Shown: positions 16,166 through 22,958 of the stretch, piece by piece
Position numbering within the stretch: position 1 is the first letter of the stretch
Layout: each line of letters starts with the position of its first letter
NCBI GenBank assembly: GCA_964458385.1
Contig: CAYWIS010000067.1
Span: 1 to 26,725, forward strand
Source of the DNA: JAHWKS01 sp964458385
GTDB taxonomy: Bacteria; Planctomycetota; Planctomycetia; Pirellulales; Pirellulaceae
Direction: 5' to 3'
DNA length: 26,725 bases
Translations under genes and position numbers: made by a program
The notes under the pieces: generated by a model
The model's database searches: none
What the model was told of the DNA's origin: nothing
What the model saw: only the letters and a program-made list of their open reading frames with translations

Positions 16166-17677
16166 CTACGCCTCGGGAATCAACTCCAAACAGAGGACCC
16201 GGTCATCGCCGCGGACATAAAGCAAACCATGGGAAAGTATGGGCGCGGCCCATGCGGGCGGAGAGAGTAACGGTCGGGGCCCGAAACCAAACGGGTTTGC
16301 GGGGGCGTCCTTGTCGACTGGCCGCCACTCACTGACCAAATCGTATTTCTCGGGGTTGGCCCGCAACAGGCGTAACACTCCGTCTTCGCTCAAGCAAATG
16401 AAGTGGTTATCCACGTAGAGCAGCGAGCACCGCGTGAGGCCCGGTTCGCTCCACATGACTTTGCCTGTCTTCCACTCAATGCAACGCAATTCGGCATTGT
16501 GTTCGTGCCGGCCGCTTGAGCCGTAAAGGTAGCCTTCGTGATAAACGGCCGTATTCCAGTGGGTTTGCATTGCCTTGTCGCGGCGTCGTTCGTCATCTCT
16601 CCAAACTACCTCATAACCACCGGGCCGAACGCGCAGTAACGAACTCCCCGGTCCGTACGTTTCGGAGATGAAGACCTCATTGTTCACTACGACGGGAGTG
16701 CTGGCGTTAACGCTCTCGAGAATCTTGGCCCGCCATGGATAGTGAAAGTCGATCGAGCCGTCGGCCGGGTTGAATCCGAGAAGGCCCCCACGGGCGAAGA
16801 CAAAGCACCAGCGGCGACCTTCGATGGTGGCTAATGTTGGCGCTGCGTAGCTGGCAAGTTCGTCGGAAGTCTTATACTTGACCTCGCCCGTACGTTTGTC
16901 GAACGCGACCACACCACTGCCGTTGCCGACAACACGGTCCAGGTAGCCAGGGCCTAAGTCGTGCGATTCGGGCGGGCTTCCACCGACCATCACGATCAGC
17001 AGGTCGCCTTCAATGACCGGCGTACTGCCCACGCCAAAAAAGTTTTGAATCACACCGAATTCTTTGGCGGTGTCAACTTTCCAAATCAGTTCACCTGTTT
17101 CGGCGTCCAGGCAATGGAGCATTCCCTGGGCGCCGTACGTATAGACTCGGTTGCCGTCAATCACCGGCGAACAGCGAGGCCCGCCGTTGTAGCCGTAGTA
17201 GTCGACGTAGTCGGTGGGATAAGCGAACTCCCACAGGGGTTTGCCTGTTTCTGCTTCTAATGCAATAACCTTGGCTTGATTGCCTTCCCGGTCGAATTGG
17301 TAATACCGCCCATAGGCTACGGAGCCGATACCATAGCTTTCCCTCAGGGGACGCTGCCAGACGATCTTTAGTCCCGACTCGGGCCAAGGCGCGATGATGC
17401 CCGTTTCCGCAGACTTACTGTCTCCGGTGGGGCCCAAGAACTTCGGCCAATCATGCCCCTTTTTGCGAACGCCAAGACGTACGGGAATCTTTTCCTCGAC
17501 AGAAGGAGGGGCGTCGTCCTTGTCGATTTCCTCTTGGGCCGGCTGGCGGGGCGCCGCAGGCGTGGTCGATGGGGAGGGGGCCTTCTCAGCTACGTTGAGC
17601 GGGGGAGTGATCGGCTCAGCGCCGCAACCGAGCGTCGTTAAACTTCCCACGATCAAGATGCGCCAAAGCAACTGCAT
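16166..17677 (-). CDS. PQQ-binding-like beta-propeller lipoprotein
   Basis: A 503-residue protein of the PQQ-like/WD-like beta-propeller group that is abundant in planctomycetes. The ATG at 17677 opens a short lipoprotein signal (MQLLWRILIVGSLTTLGC, Cys18), followed by a Pro/Ala/Glu-rich spacer. Blade motifs typical of the family appear repeatedly: VIALEAETGKPLWEF, LHCLDAETGELIWKV, VVAFDKRTGEVKYK and LRCIEWKTGKVMW. The opening FLGPTGDSKSAETG matches the 'outer membrane protein assembly BamB-like PQQ' proteins found on planctomycete surfaces. Nothing shows actual PQQ binding or catalysis, so a scaffold or binding role is just as likely. GGGAAT lies about 8 nt before the start. Upstream frames to 17860 are not supported by the signal peptide. 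Confidence 0.9.
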   Translation of the reverse strand: MQLLWRILIVGSLTTLGCGAEPITPPLNVAEKAPSPSTTPAAPRQPAQEEIDKDDAPPSVEEKIPVRLGVRKKGHDWPKFLGPTGDSKSAETGIIAPWPESGLKIVWQRPLRESYGIGSVAYGRYYQFDREGNQAKVIALEAETGKPLWEFAYPTDYVDYYGYNGGPRCSPVIDGNRVYTYGAQGMLHCLDAETGELIWKVDTAKEFGVIQNFFGVGSTPVIEGDLLIVMVGGSPPESHDLGPGYLDRVVGNGSGVVAFDKRTGEVKYKTSDELASYAAPTLATIEGRRWCFVFARGGLLGFNPADGSIDFHYPWRAKILESVNASTPVVVNNEVFISETYGPGSSLLRVRPGGYEVVWRDDERRRDKAMQTHWNTAVYHEGYLYGSSGRHEHNAELRCIEWKTGKVMWSEPGLTRCSLLYVDNHFICLSEDGVLRLLRANPEKYDLVSEWRPVDKDAPANPFGFGPRPLLSPPAWAAPILSHGLLYVRGDDRVLCLELIPEA

Positions 17678-17707
17678 TACTACAATTCCCTGCACGGAAG
17701 ATCCGTT

Positions 17708-17748
17708 ACACGTGTTCCATCCACGGCGACTAATATAAACGCACGTGC
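17708..17748. promoter_or_regulatory. Pair of CACGTG palindromes, candidate operator
   Basis: ACACGTGT (17708-17715) and GCACGTGC (17741-17748) are both perfect 8-bp palindromes with the same CACGTG core. Their centres are 33 bp apart, about three helical turns, and they flank the candidate start and overlap the spacer of the PQQ-like promoter. They may bind a dimeric regulator; no binding protein is identified in the window. Confidence 0.3.
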
Positions 17749-17760
17749 CGGTTGGTCCAA
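17732..17760 (-). promoter_or_regulatory. Candidate sigma70-type promoter of the PQQ-like gene
   Basis: On the minus strand TTGGAC (17755-17760) and TATATT (17732-17737) are separated by exactly 17 bp. The -10 matches five of six consensus bases and the -35 three of six. Transcription would start near 17725, giving a leader of about 48 nt to the ATG at 17677. An 8-bp palindrome GCACGTGC lies inside the spacer. Confidence 0.4.
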
Positions 17761-17859
17761 TTAATCTTGGAGATTTGAACCAATAACCGGAGCCGTCAAA
17801 CGAATACCTCATGGGGAGGTGCTTCCAGGCCGCTTCCCCTCTCGGGGGAGCCTTGCCCA

Positions 17860-18240
17860 ATGTTGGAAGTCAACTCGCAAATCATCATTCCTGTAAAGGA
17901 GTTGAACTTTACGTTCTCACGCAGTAGCGGTCCTGGCGGGCAGAACGTCAACAAGGTGAACAGTAAGGTAACGCTCCATTGGTCGGTGGCCAACTCGCCT
18001 AGTGTGCCCGACGAGGTGCGCGAACGATTTTCCCAGTTGTTTGCGCGGCGTATGAATTCCCAAGGGCGCAATGTGGCCGACTGTATGGAGAAGCTACGGG
18101 CCATGTTGATCGAAGCTGCTGCCCTGCCGCGTAAGCGCAAGAAAACACGGCCCACGCGCGGATCGCAGGAACGCCGTCTGCGGGAAAAGCGGGCCGCCTC
18201 CCAGAAAAAGCAACTTCGCAGCGCCCCCAGGCATGAGTAG
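17860..18240 (+). CDS. arfB: ArfB-like peptide chain release factor homologue with an internal deletion
   Basis: A 126-residue protein of the YaeJ/ArfB family of stalled-ribosome rescue hydrolases. The GGQ motif is at 26-28 in SSGPGGQNVNKVNSKVTL, the region that enters the peptidyl-transferase centre. The basic C-terminal tail (about 95-126, with TRPTRGSQERRL and KKQL) is the part that enters the empty mRNA channel. Compared with my recollection of E. coli YaeJ (140 residues), about 13 residues are missing just after Ser67. There E. coli reads SDG-VIVIKAQEYRSQ and this protein goes directly from MNSQG to RNVADC. That removes a core strand, so activity is uncertain. The ATG at 17860 has GGGGAG about 10 nt upstream. 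The gene is divergent from the PQQ-like gene and 47 bp before a small membrane gene. Confidence 0.8.
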   Translation: MLEVNSQIIIPVKELNFTFSRSSGPGGQNVNKVNSKVTLHWSVANSPSVPDEVRERFSQLFARRMNSQGRNVADCMEKLRAMLIEAAALPRKRKKTRPTRGSQERRLREKRAASQKKQLRSAPRHE

Positions 18241-18287
18241 GCGGCGCGGCCCTTTCGCACGTACACTTTGGAAAGGAACCCCGTTTT

Positions 18288-18608
18288 ATGTTTGGAAAAC
18301 CGGAATGGTTTACCCAATCGGCGTGTTGCCATTACATGAAGCCAGCATCGCTGATGGGGTGGGGCTATCTTGCCGTGTGGATCGTGGTTGTCGCTCTGCC
18401 GGCGACCCTACTGGGAGTTTTGGGTAAGGGATTTCCCGAAGCGGTTATCTGGTTGCTGTTTTCGCTTGGGGCCTTGTTCACAGACTTGCGGGGTATTTGG
18501 CGCCGGCTCCAGGCCGAGCGCGACCGCAACCTGTTGTACATCTCGGATGAGGAAGCCGACGCGGGGGAGTTGACGACTCGGCATTTTGATATGAAGTTGC
18601 GCGGCTAA
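18288..18608 (+). CDS. Hypothetical small two-TM membrane protein
   Basis: A 106-residue protein that I cannot assign to a family. It opens MFGKPEWFTQ, has a CC pair, then two hydrophobic helices (about 24-46 and 50-65), and ends in a charged cytoplasmic-type tail (WRRLQAERDRNLLYISDEE). The ATG at 18288 follows AAGGA at 18273-18277 with 10-nt spacing. Its TAA overlaps the ATG of the next gene (TAATG, 1 nt), so it is translationally coupled to the uracil-DNA glycosylase gene. No shared role is evident. Confidence 0.7.
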   Translation: MFGKPEWFTQSACCHYMKPASLMGWGYLAVWIVVVALPATLLGVLGKGFPEAVIWLLFSLGALFTDLRGIWRRLQAERDRNLLYISDEEADAGELTTRHFDMKLRG

Positions 18609-19282
18609 TGGATCCCTGGGCGCGTTTGAACTCTCGCATTGTTCGTTGCGATCGCTGTCCCCGTTTACGCACCTATTGCGCGGAGGTGGCTCAGGAAAAG
18701 CGGCGTGCGTTTCGCGAGTGGGATTATTGGGGAAAGCCGGTTCCGAATTTTGGCGATCCCCAGGCCGAACTGCTGATTGTCGGACTGGCGCCGGCAGCGC
18801 ATGGCGCCAATCGTACCGGTCGCATGTTCACCGGCGACCGGAGTGGTGATTGGCTCTATCGTGCCCTTTATCGGGCAGGGTTTGCCAATCAACCACACGC
18901 CACCCATGCTGATGATGGTCTGACACTTTCCAACTGTGCGATCACGGCTGTCTGTCATTGCGCACCGCCCGACAACAAACCTACGAAAGAGGAGTTAGCC
19001 GCATGCCGTAGCTGGTTGCAACAGACGTTCGACGTACTCAATCCTCGCGTCCTGGTGGCCTTGGGGCAAATCGCCTGGAAGGAGACTCTCATAGAATTAA
19101 CCCGGCGCGGTTGGTTAGACTCCAGGGCGGGAAAGTTTTCCCATGGCGCCCAGCTTTCGCTGCGTGAGGGACGCTGGCTCATCGGCAGCTATCACCCTAG
19201 CCAGCAGAACACCTTCACTGGACGCTTAACCGAACCGATGTTGGACGCCGTGTTCACGTCGGCCCGAGAAAAGCTCAAGTAA
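18608..19282 (+). CDS. Uracil-DNA glycosylase, family 5 (UDGb-like)
   Basis: A 224-residue 4Fe-4S uracil-DNA glycosylase that removes uracil, and in characterised UDGb enzymes hypoxanthine, from DNA. Motif I is GLAPAAHGANRTGR (59-72), the family 5 signature, which lacks the polar catalytic residue of family 4. Motif II is YHPSQQNTFTGRLT with His196. Iron-sulfur cysteines are probably C14, C17, one of C116/C118, and C133. The length fits the family. The ATG at 18608 overlaps the preceding stop by 1 nt. It is a cytoplasmic base-excision repair enzyme. The gene order (rescue factor, small membrane protein, UDG) does not itself suggest a pathway. Confidence 0.92.
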   Translation: MDPWARLNSRIVRCDRCPRLRTYCAEVAQEKRRAFREWDYWGKPVPNFGDPQAELLIVGLAPAAHGANRTGRMFTGDRSGDWLYRALYRAGFANQPHATHADDGLTLSNCAITAVCHCAPPDNKPTKEELAACRSWLQQTFDVLNPRVLVALGQIAWKETLIELTRRGWLDSRAGKFSHGAQLSLREGRWLIGSYHPSQQNTFTGRLTEPMLDAVFTSAREKLK

Positions 19283-19409
19283 CCCCGTAGGCCGCTTGTC
19301 TTTGGGGTCGGAAGCGGTGAGTCCCTCCCCCTTCCCTCCCGCGTTTTTGCGTCCATTGAACTTCCGTTTGCCTCGCATGATGGCGCCTGCCCAAGCGGTC
19401 CGATTCGGG

Positions 19410-19438
19410 TTGTCGCGGTTTGCAGCCCTTCCTAAAAT
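19410..19438 (+). promoter_or_regulatory. Candidate sigma70-type promoter for dxr-rseP
   Basis: TTGTCG (19410-19415) and TAAAAT (19433-19438) are separated by 17 bp and match the -35 and -10 consensus in four and five of six bases. The predicted start near 19445 lies on a small inverted repeat CCAAC-AAG-GTTGG (19440-19452) and leaves a leader of about 60 nt. It supports the dxr start at 19506 rather than any start upstream of it. Confidence 0.5.
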
Positions 19439-19505
19439 ACCAACAAGGTTGGATTTGAGGAATTTTCCAGGGATTGACTTTCGAGGATGCGTGGCGCCTG
19501 TTCGT

Positions 19506-20666
19506 ATGAGTGAATGCGCTAAAAATGTCGCTCTCCTCGGGTCGACCGGCAGTATCGGAACCAACACCCTGGAAGTGATCAGCGCGTCGGAAGGCAGGTT
19601 CCGGGCAATCGCACTGACGGCGCACACTCAGTTGACCGAATTGGTCGAGCAAGCTCGGGCTTATCGTCCGCGGTGGATTGTGGCGACTTCGGCCGGGGCG
19701 GCTCGCGAATTTGATTTCTCCGGCCTACCGCCCGGAATTGAACTCATTGTCGGGCCTGAAGGCGTTGAGCGAGTGGTCGCCGCACCCGAGGTGGATATTG
19801 TGGTGGCGGCCATGGTGGGTAGCGCAGGGTTGCGCGGGGCGTGGGCCGCTTTGGAGGCAGGTAAAACCGTCGCGCTGGCGAACAAAGAGACGTTGGTGAT
19901 GGCGGGGCCGCTGGTGATGGAATTGGCCGAGCGGCGCGGAGCCCGCCTCTTGCCTGTCGATAGCGAGCATAATGCAATTTTCCAAGCCCTAAACGCCGGC
20001 CGAAAGAGTGAAGTCCGTCGTTTGATTTTGACCGCCAGTGGCGGCCCATTCCGCCGCGCTTCGCCAGAGCAATTGCGGCGTGTCACGGTAGAACAGGCGC
20101 TGAATCATCCAAATTGGGAAATGGGGCCGAAAATCACAGTCGATTCGGCTACCATGATGAACAAAGCGCTCGAGATCATCGAAGCTCGCTGGCTGTTTGA
20201 TATTCCCGCCGACCAGATTGAGGTCGTGGTGCATCCTCAGTCAGTTGTTCATTCGATGGTGGAGTTTGTTGACGGATCGGTCGTGGCGCAGTTAAGCCCG
20301 CCCGATATGAAGCTTCCCATCCAGTACGCCCTAACGTGGCCAGAGCGCACAACCGGGCCGGCCGCGCGGATGGATTGGAAACAAACCTGGACCTTGCAGT
20401 TTGAACCGCCCGACTTGGAGCGGTTTCCTGCGTTATCGTTAGGGTATGAGGCTGCGCGAACGGGCGGTACATCGGGAGCCGTACTGAACGCAGCCAACGA
20501 GGCGGCTGTGGCCGCTTTTCTCGATCGACGATTGCCTTTTCACGAGATCGTCCCGGCTTGTCGGGCGGTGCTCGAACATCACTCATACGACGCCCATCCG
20601 TCGCTCGCGCGGCTATTGGAGTTGGACGCGTGGGCGCGTCAGGAGATTGCCAAGTGGATAGCGTAG
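19506..20666 (+). CDS. dxr: 1-deoxy-D-xylulose-5-phosphate reductoisomerase
   Basis: A 386-residue cytoplasmic enzyme of the MEP isoprenoid pathway. It converts 1-deoxy-D-xylulose 5-phosphate to 2-C-methyl-D-erythritol 4-phosphate with NADPH and a divalent metal. Motifs are the NADPH loop GSTGSIG near the N-terminus, ANKETLVMAGPL, the metal/substrate site PVDSEHNAIFQ, LTASGGPFR, HPNWEMGPKITVDSATMMNKALE and VHPQSVVHSMVEF. The length fits the family when the ATG at 19506 (MSECAKNVALLG) is used. The 70 codons before it in the same frame are Pro/Arg-rich and lie across the candidate promoter, so they are excluded. The stop codon is TAG. rseP begins 13 nt before the dxr stop, the usual dxr-rseP pairing in many bacteria. 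Confidence 0.97.
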   Translation: MSECAKNVALLGSTGSIGTNTLEVISASEGRFRAIALTAHTQLTELVEQARAYRPRWIVATSAGAAREFDFSGLPPGIELIVGPEGVERVVAAPEVDIVVAAMVGSAGLRGAWAALEAGKTVALANKETLVMAGPLVMELAERRGARLLPVDSEHNAIFQALNAGRKSEVRRLILTASGGPFRRASPEQLRRVTVEQALNHPNWEMGPKITVDSATMMNKALEIIEARWLFDIPADQIEVVVHPQSVVHSMVEFVDGSVVAQLSPPDMKLPIQYALTWPERTTGPAARMDWKQTWTLQFEPPDLERFPALSLGYEAARTGGTSGAVLNAANEAAVAAFLDRRLPFHEIVPACRAVLEHHSYDAHPSLARLLELDAWARQEIAKWIA

Positions 20667-22471
20667 CTGCGGAGTACTTACTTGGGGTGCTAAGCCTGAT
20701 CGGAGTCATCTTGAAGGTGGCCGTCGGCATCGGGTTTGTCATCTTCGTGCACGAGCTAGGGCACTTTCTGGTCGCCAAAGCGTGCGGCGTAAAGTGCGAA
20801 AAATTCCTTATCGGATTTGACGTGCCAATCAAGATTGGCCCGTGGAATCTTCCTCGTACGCTCTGGAAAAAGCAGTGGGGTGAAACCTTATACGCCATTG
20901 GCATCATCCCCCTGGGCGGCTACGTGAAGATGCTGGGCCAAGACGACAATCCCGCGAACTACGAACAGGAGGCCGAACGCACCAAATTGCGGCCGGCTAG
21001 TCCTCGCCATGAAGACGTGGTTGATGCGGGCATGGTCGCCGTGGGAGTACAAAACGACGATGGCGTTGAACCGCTTGAAGCGGTTGGCAACCACGGCGAT
21101 GAGCCGCCAGCGGCGATCGACCCACGCAGTTATACGGCCAAGAGCGTGCCGCAGCGGATGGCGATCATTTCAGCGGGCGTGATAATGAATGTCATTTTCG
21201 CCGTGCTGATGGGCGCTGCGGCCTATGGCCTGGGAGTGGCCGAGAGGCCCGCTCTCGTCGCGGGAACTTCTCCCGGCAGTCCGGCTTGGACCGGCAACAA
21301 TCAGTGGGATGGTGAAATCAAACATCTTCAGCCGGGCGACAAAATCGTTCAGATCGGCCGCAGCGGCGAACCCTACGAACATCTGCGGTTCGATAAGGAC
21401 CTGATGCTGCAAGTCTTTCTGGCCGGAGAGAAGGAAGACCTTGACCTCTTGATCGAGCGTGGCGAAACACGTCAGTGGGTTTCGCTGCGCCCAAGAGTGA
21501 CGGACAGGACAGCCCGCAGAACACGTGCGACCATTGGCGTTGAGCTGCCTCGCTCCCTGACGCTCTCGCAACGGCCTGTTCTGGAATATCTCGCAGCTGG
21601 AAAGGCCGAACCAGCGTTCGAAGCCGGCGACAAGATTGTGGCGGTGAATGGCCAGCCCGTTGCTGATTATCCGGAATTCCAGAAGTTGCTAGCGCAGCAT
21701 CCGGCCGAATCTTTGACGCTTACGGTCGAACGTCCATCGTCCGGAAAGGATGCTAGGGACCGTGCTGCGACGCAGCGGGTTGATATTCGCGTTGCTCCTA
21801 ATCCCCAACGGACGCTGGGCATCGAAATGCAAGCAGGCCCCTTGGTGGCGGTCCAAGCGAGTTCCCCTGCCGACCAGGCTGGCTTGAAACCGGGCGATGT
21901 GATCGAAACGATCGACGGCCAGCCGATTGGCGATCCGATGACTTTGGGGCAGCGTCTACATTCGCGCATTGGCCAGGAGATTTCAATCGTTGTTCAGCGC
22001 GATGGTAAGTCAATTGAACTGATGATCACGCCGCGTCTGCCGCAGCAGATTGCCGGACCCTACGATGTGAACTATCCCGTTGGTGTCGAAGAGCTGGGCA
22101 TCGCGTTCCACGTTCTCAATCGGATTGTGGGCATTGATCCGCAAGGCCCGGCCGCCAATTCGGGATTGCAGGTCGGCGACCGAATTATTGCGGTGGAGCC
22201 GGCGCCGAAAAACGACGAGCAGAAGGCCAAAGAGCAAGACTTGCTTGGCGAAAACTACGCCGAGCCGATCGTGTTGGATGACGACCATCTGAGTTGGCCG
22301 GCGGTCCATTCGCTCATGCAGAAATTGCTCCCCGACACGCAGATCAAATTGACGTATGAGCGAGACGGTCGGACCGATACGGTGATATTGGCGCCGGTCG
22401 CTTCGACTGAGTACTTCACCGCAGAACGCGGGTTGATTCTCACTTACAAGATGGACATCCACTACGCTTAG
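20654..22471 (+). CDS. rseP: RseP site-2 intramembrane protease, N-terminal portion ending at an in-frame TAG
   Basis: A 605-residue product of the RseP/S2P zinc metalloprotease family, which cleaves membrane-bound anti-sigma factors. The GTG at 20654 is chosen because AGGAG lies at 20641-20645, 8 nt upstream; it overlaps dxr by 13 nt. Residues 10-32 form the first TM, leading into HELGH at 33-37 (zinc ligands and catalytic Glu). The AGVIMNVIFA segment follows a variable polar insert of about 50 residues. Four PDZ-like units can be seen in the periplasmic part (around LQPGDKIVQIG, FEAGDKIVAVNG, LKPGDVIETIDG and LQVGDRIIAV), against two in E. coli RseP. The frame stops at TAG 22469-22471, before the family's third zinc ligand. 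The same frame resumes directly with the missing C-terminal part, so this product alone lacks a complete active site. Confidence 0.9.
   Translation: MDSVAAEYLLGVLSLIGVILKVAVGIGFVIFVHELGHFLVAKACGVKCEKFLIGFDVPIKIGPWNLPRTLWKKQWGETLYAIGIIPLGGYVKMLGQDDNPANYEQEAERTKLRPASPRHEDVVDAGMVAVGVQNDDGVEPLEAVGNHGDEPPAAIDPRSYTAKSVPQRMAIISAGVIMNVIFAVLMGAAAYGLGVAERPALVAGTSPGSPAWTGNNQWDGEIKHLQPGDKIVQIGRSGEPYEHLRFDKDLMLQVFLAGEKEDLDLLIERGETRQWVSLRPRVTDRTARRTRATIGVELPRSLTLSQRPVLEYLAAGKAEPAFEAGDKIVAVNGQPVADYPEFQKLLAQHPAESLTLTVERPSSGKDARDRAATQRVDIRVAPNPQRTLGIEMQAGPLVAVQASSPADQAGLKPGDVIETIDGQPIGDPMTLGQRLHSRIGQEISIVVQRDGKSIELMITPRLPQQIAGPYDVNYPVGVEELGIAFHVLNRIVGIDPQGPAANSGLQVGDRIIAVEPAPKNDEQKAKEQDLLGENYAEPIVLDDDHLSWPAVHSLMQKLLPDTQIKLTYERDGRTDTVILAPVASTEYFTAERGLILTYKMDIHYA
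22469..22471 (+). other. rseP: In-frame amber (TAG) codon splitting rseP
   Basis: Codons read Tyr-Ala-TAG-Ser-Phe-Gly-Glu, and both sides belong to one RseP reading frame with no shift needed. Removing this single codon gives a 740-residue protein with both HExxH and LDG motifs. TAG also ends dxr, the ABC ATPase, the lipoprotein and arfB, so it is a normal stop in this genome. Nonsense mutation, base error or read-through remain possible. Confidence 0.9.
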
Positions 22472-22486
22472 TCGTTCGGCGAAGCG

Positions 22487-22876
22487 ATGTGGCTGGGGTA
22501 CCGAGAGTCCAAAGAACGCTTTATGGAGGTGTTGACCGTGCTATGGCGTTTGGTCAGCGGTCAACTGTCGTTGACCAACCTGGCCGGGCCGGCGCGGATC
22601 GCATACGCCGCGGGCGCCGAGGCGTCGCAAGGTATGGGGAACTTGCTGATCTTCCTGACATTCCTGAGCGTCAACCTTGCGGTCATTAATGCGTTGCCGA
22701 TTCCGGTCCTCGACGGCGGGCATTTCTTCTTCTTGATGTTGGAAGGAATTCGCGGCAAGCCGGTTTCGGAGAAATGGGTCATTCGCCTCACGTTTGGCGG
22801 ACTAATCTTCCTCCTGACGTTAATGGCGTTTGTATTTACGATGGACATTGGCTGGTTCGCTGGCATTGTTCAGTGA
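22487..22876 (+). CDS. rseP: RseP C-terminal portion (LDG zinc-ligand half), same frame after the TAG
   Basis: The first Met after the amber codon gives 129 residues; reading from the codon after TAG gives 134. The segment holds the rest of an S2P protease: an amphipathic lead (ESKERFMEVLTVLWRLV), the family segment LTNLAGPARIAYAAG, a TM with NALPIPVLDGGHFF (LDG at 75-77, the third zinc ligand), and a last TM near the C-terminus. There is no Shine-Dalgarno before the ATG at 22487, so independent translation is doubtful. If translated separately it could in principle assemble with the N-terminal half, as some split membrane proteins do, but I know of no split RseP. The simplest reading is one gene with a single nonsense change or sequence error. 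Confidence 0.8.
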   Translation: MWLGYRESKERFMEVLTVLWRLVSGQLSLTNLAGPARIAYAAGAEASQGMGNLLIFLTFLSVNLAVINALPIPVLDGGHFFFLMLEGIRGKPVSEKWVIRLTFGGLIFLLTLMAFVFTMDIGWFAGIVQ

Positions 22877-22909
22877 TGCTACGTTCGTTTTGATACTCCC
22901 TGTTCCCGA

Positions 22910-22939
22910 ATAGCCGCAGGTGCGCCCATCTGCGGCTAT
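22910..22939. repeat. 10-bp perfect inverted repeat between rseP and the HAD gene
   Basis: ATAGCCGCAG (22910-22919) and CTGCGGCTAT (22930-22939) form a perfect hairpin with a 10-nt loop. It is followed by CGGTCTTTAGG, with only a three-T run, so it is a weak terminator candidate at most. It begins 33 bp after the rseP stop and ends 19 bp before the next ATG, just ahead of the AGGA ribosome binding site, so it could also affect translation of the HAD gene. Confidence 0.6.
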
Positions 22940-22958
22940 CGGTCTTTAGGAACGCCCC

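Noticed and set aside
22469..22471. Genome-wide amber recoding
   Set aside because: TAG terminates several neighbouring genes at their expected ends (dxr, ABC ATPase, lipoprotein, arfB), so it is a normal stop here.
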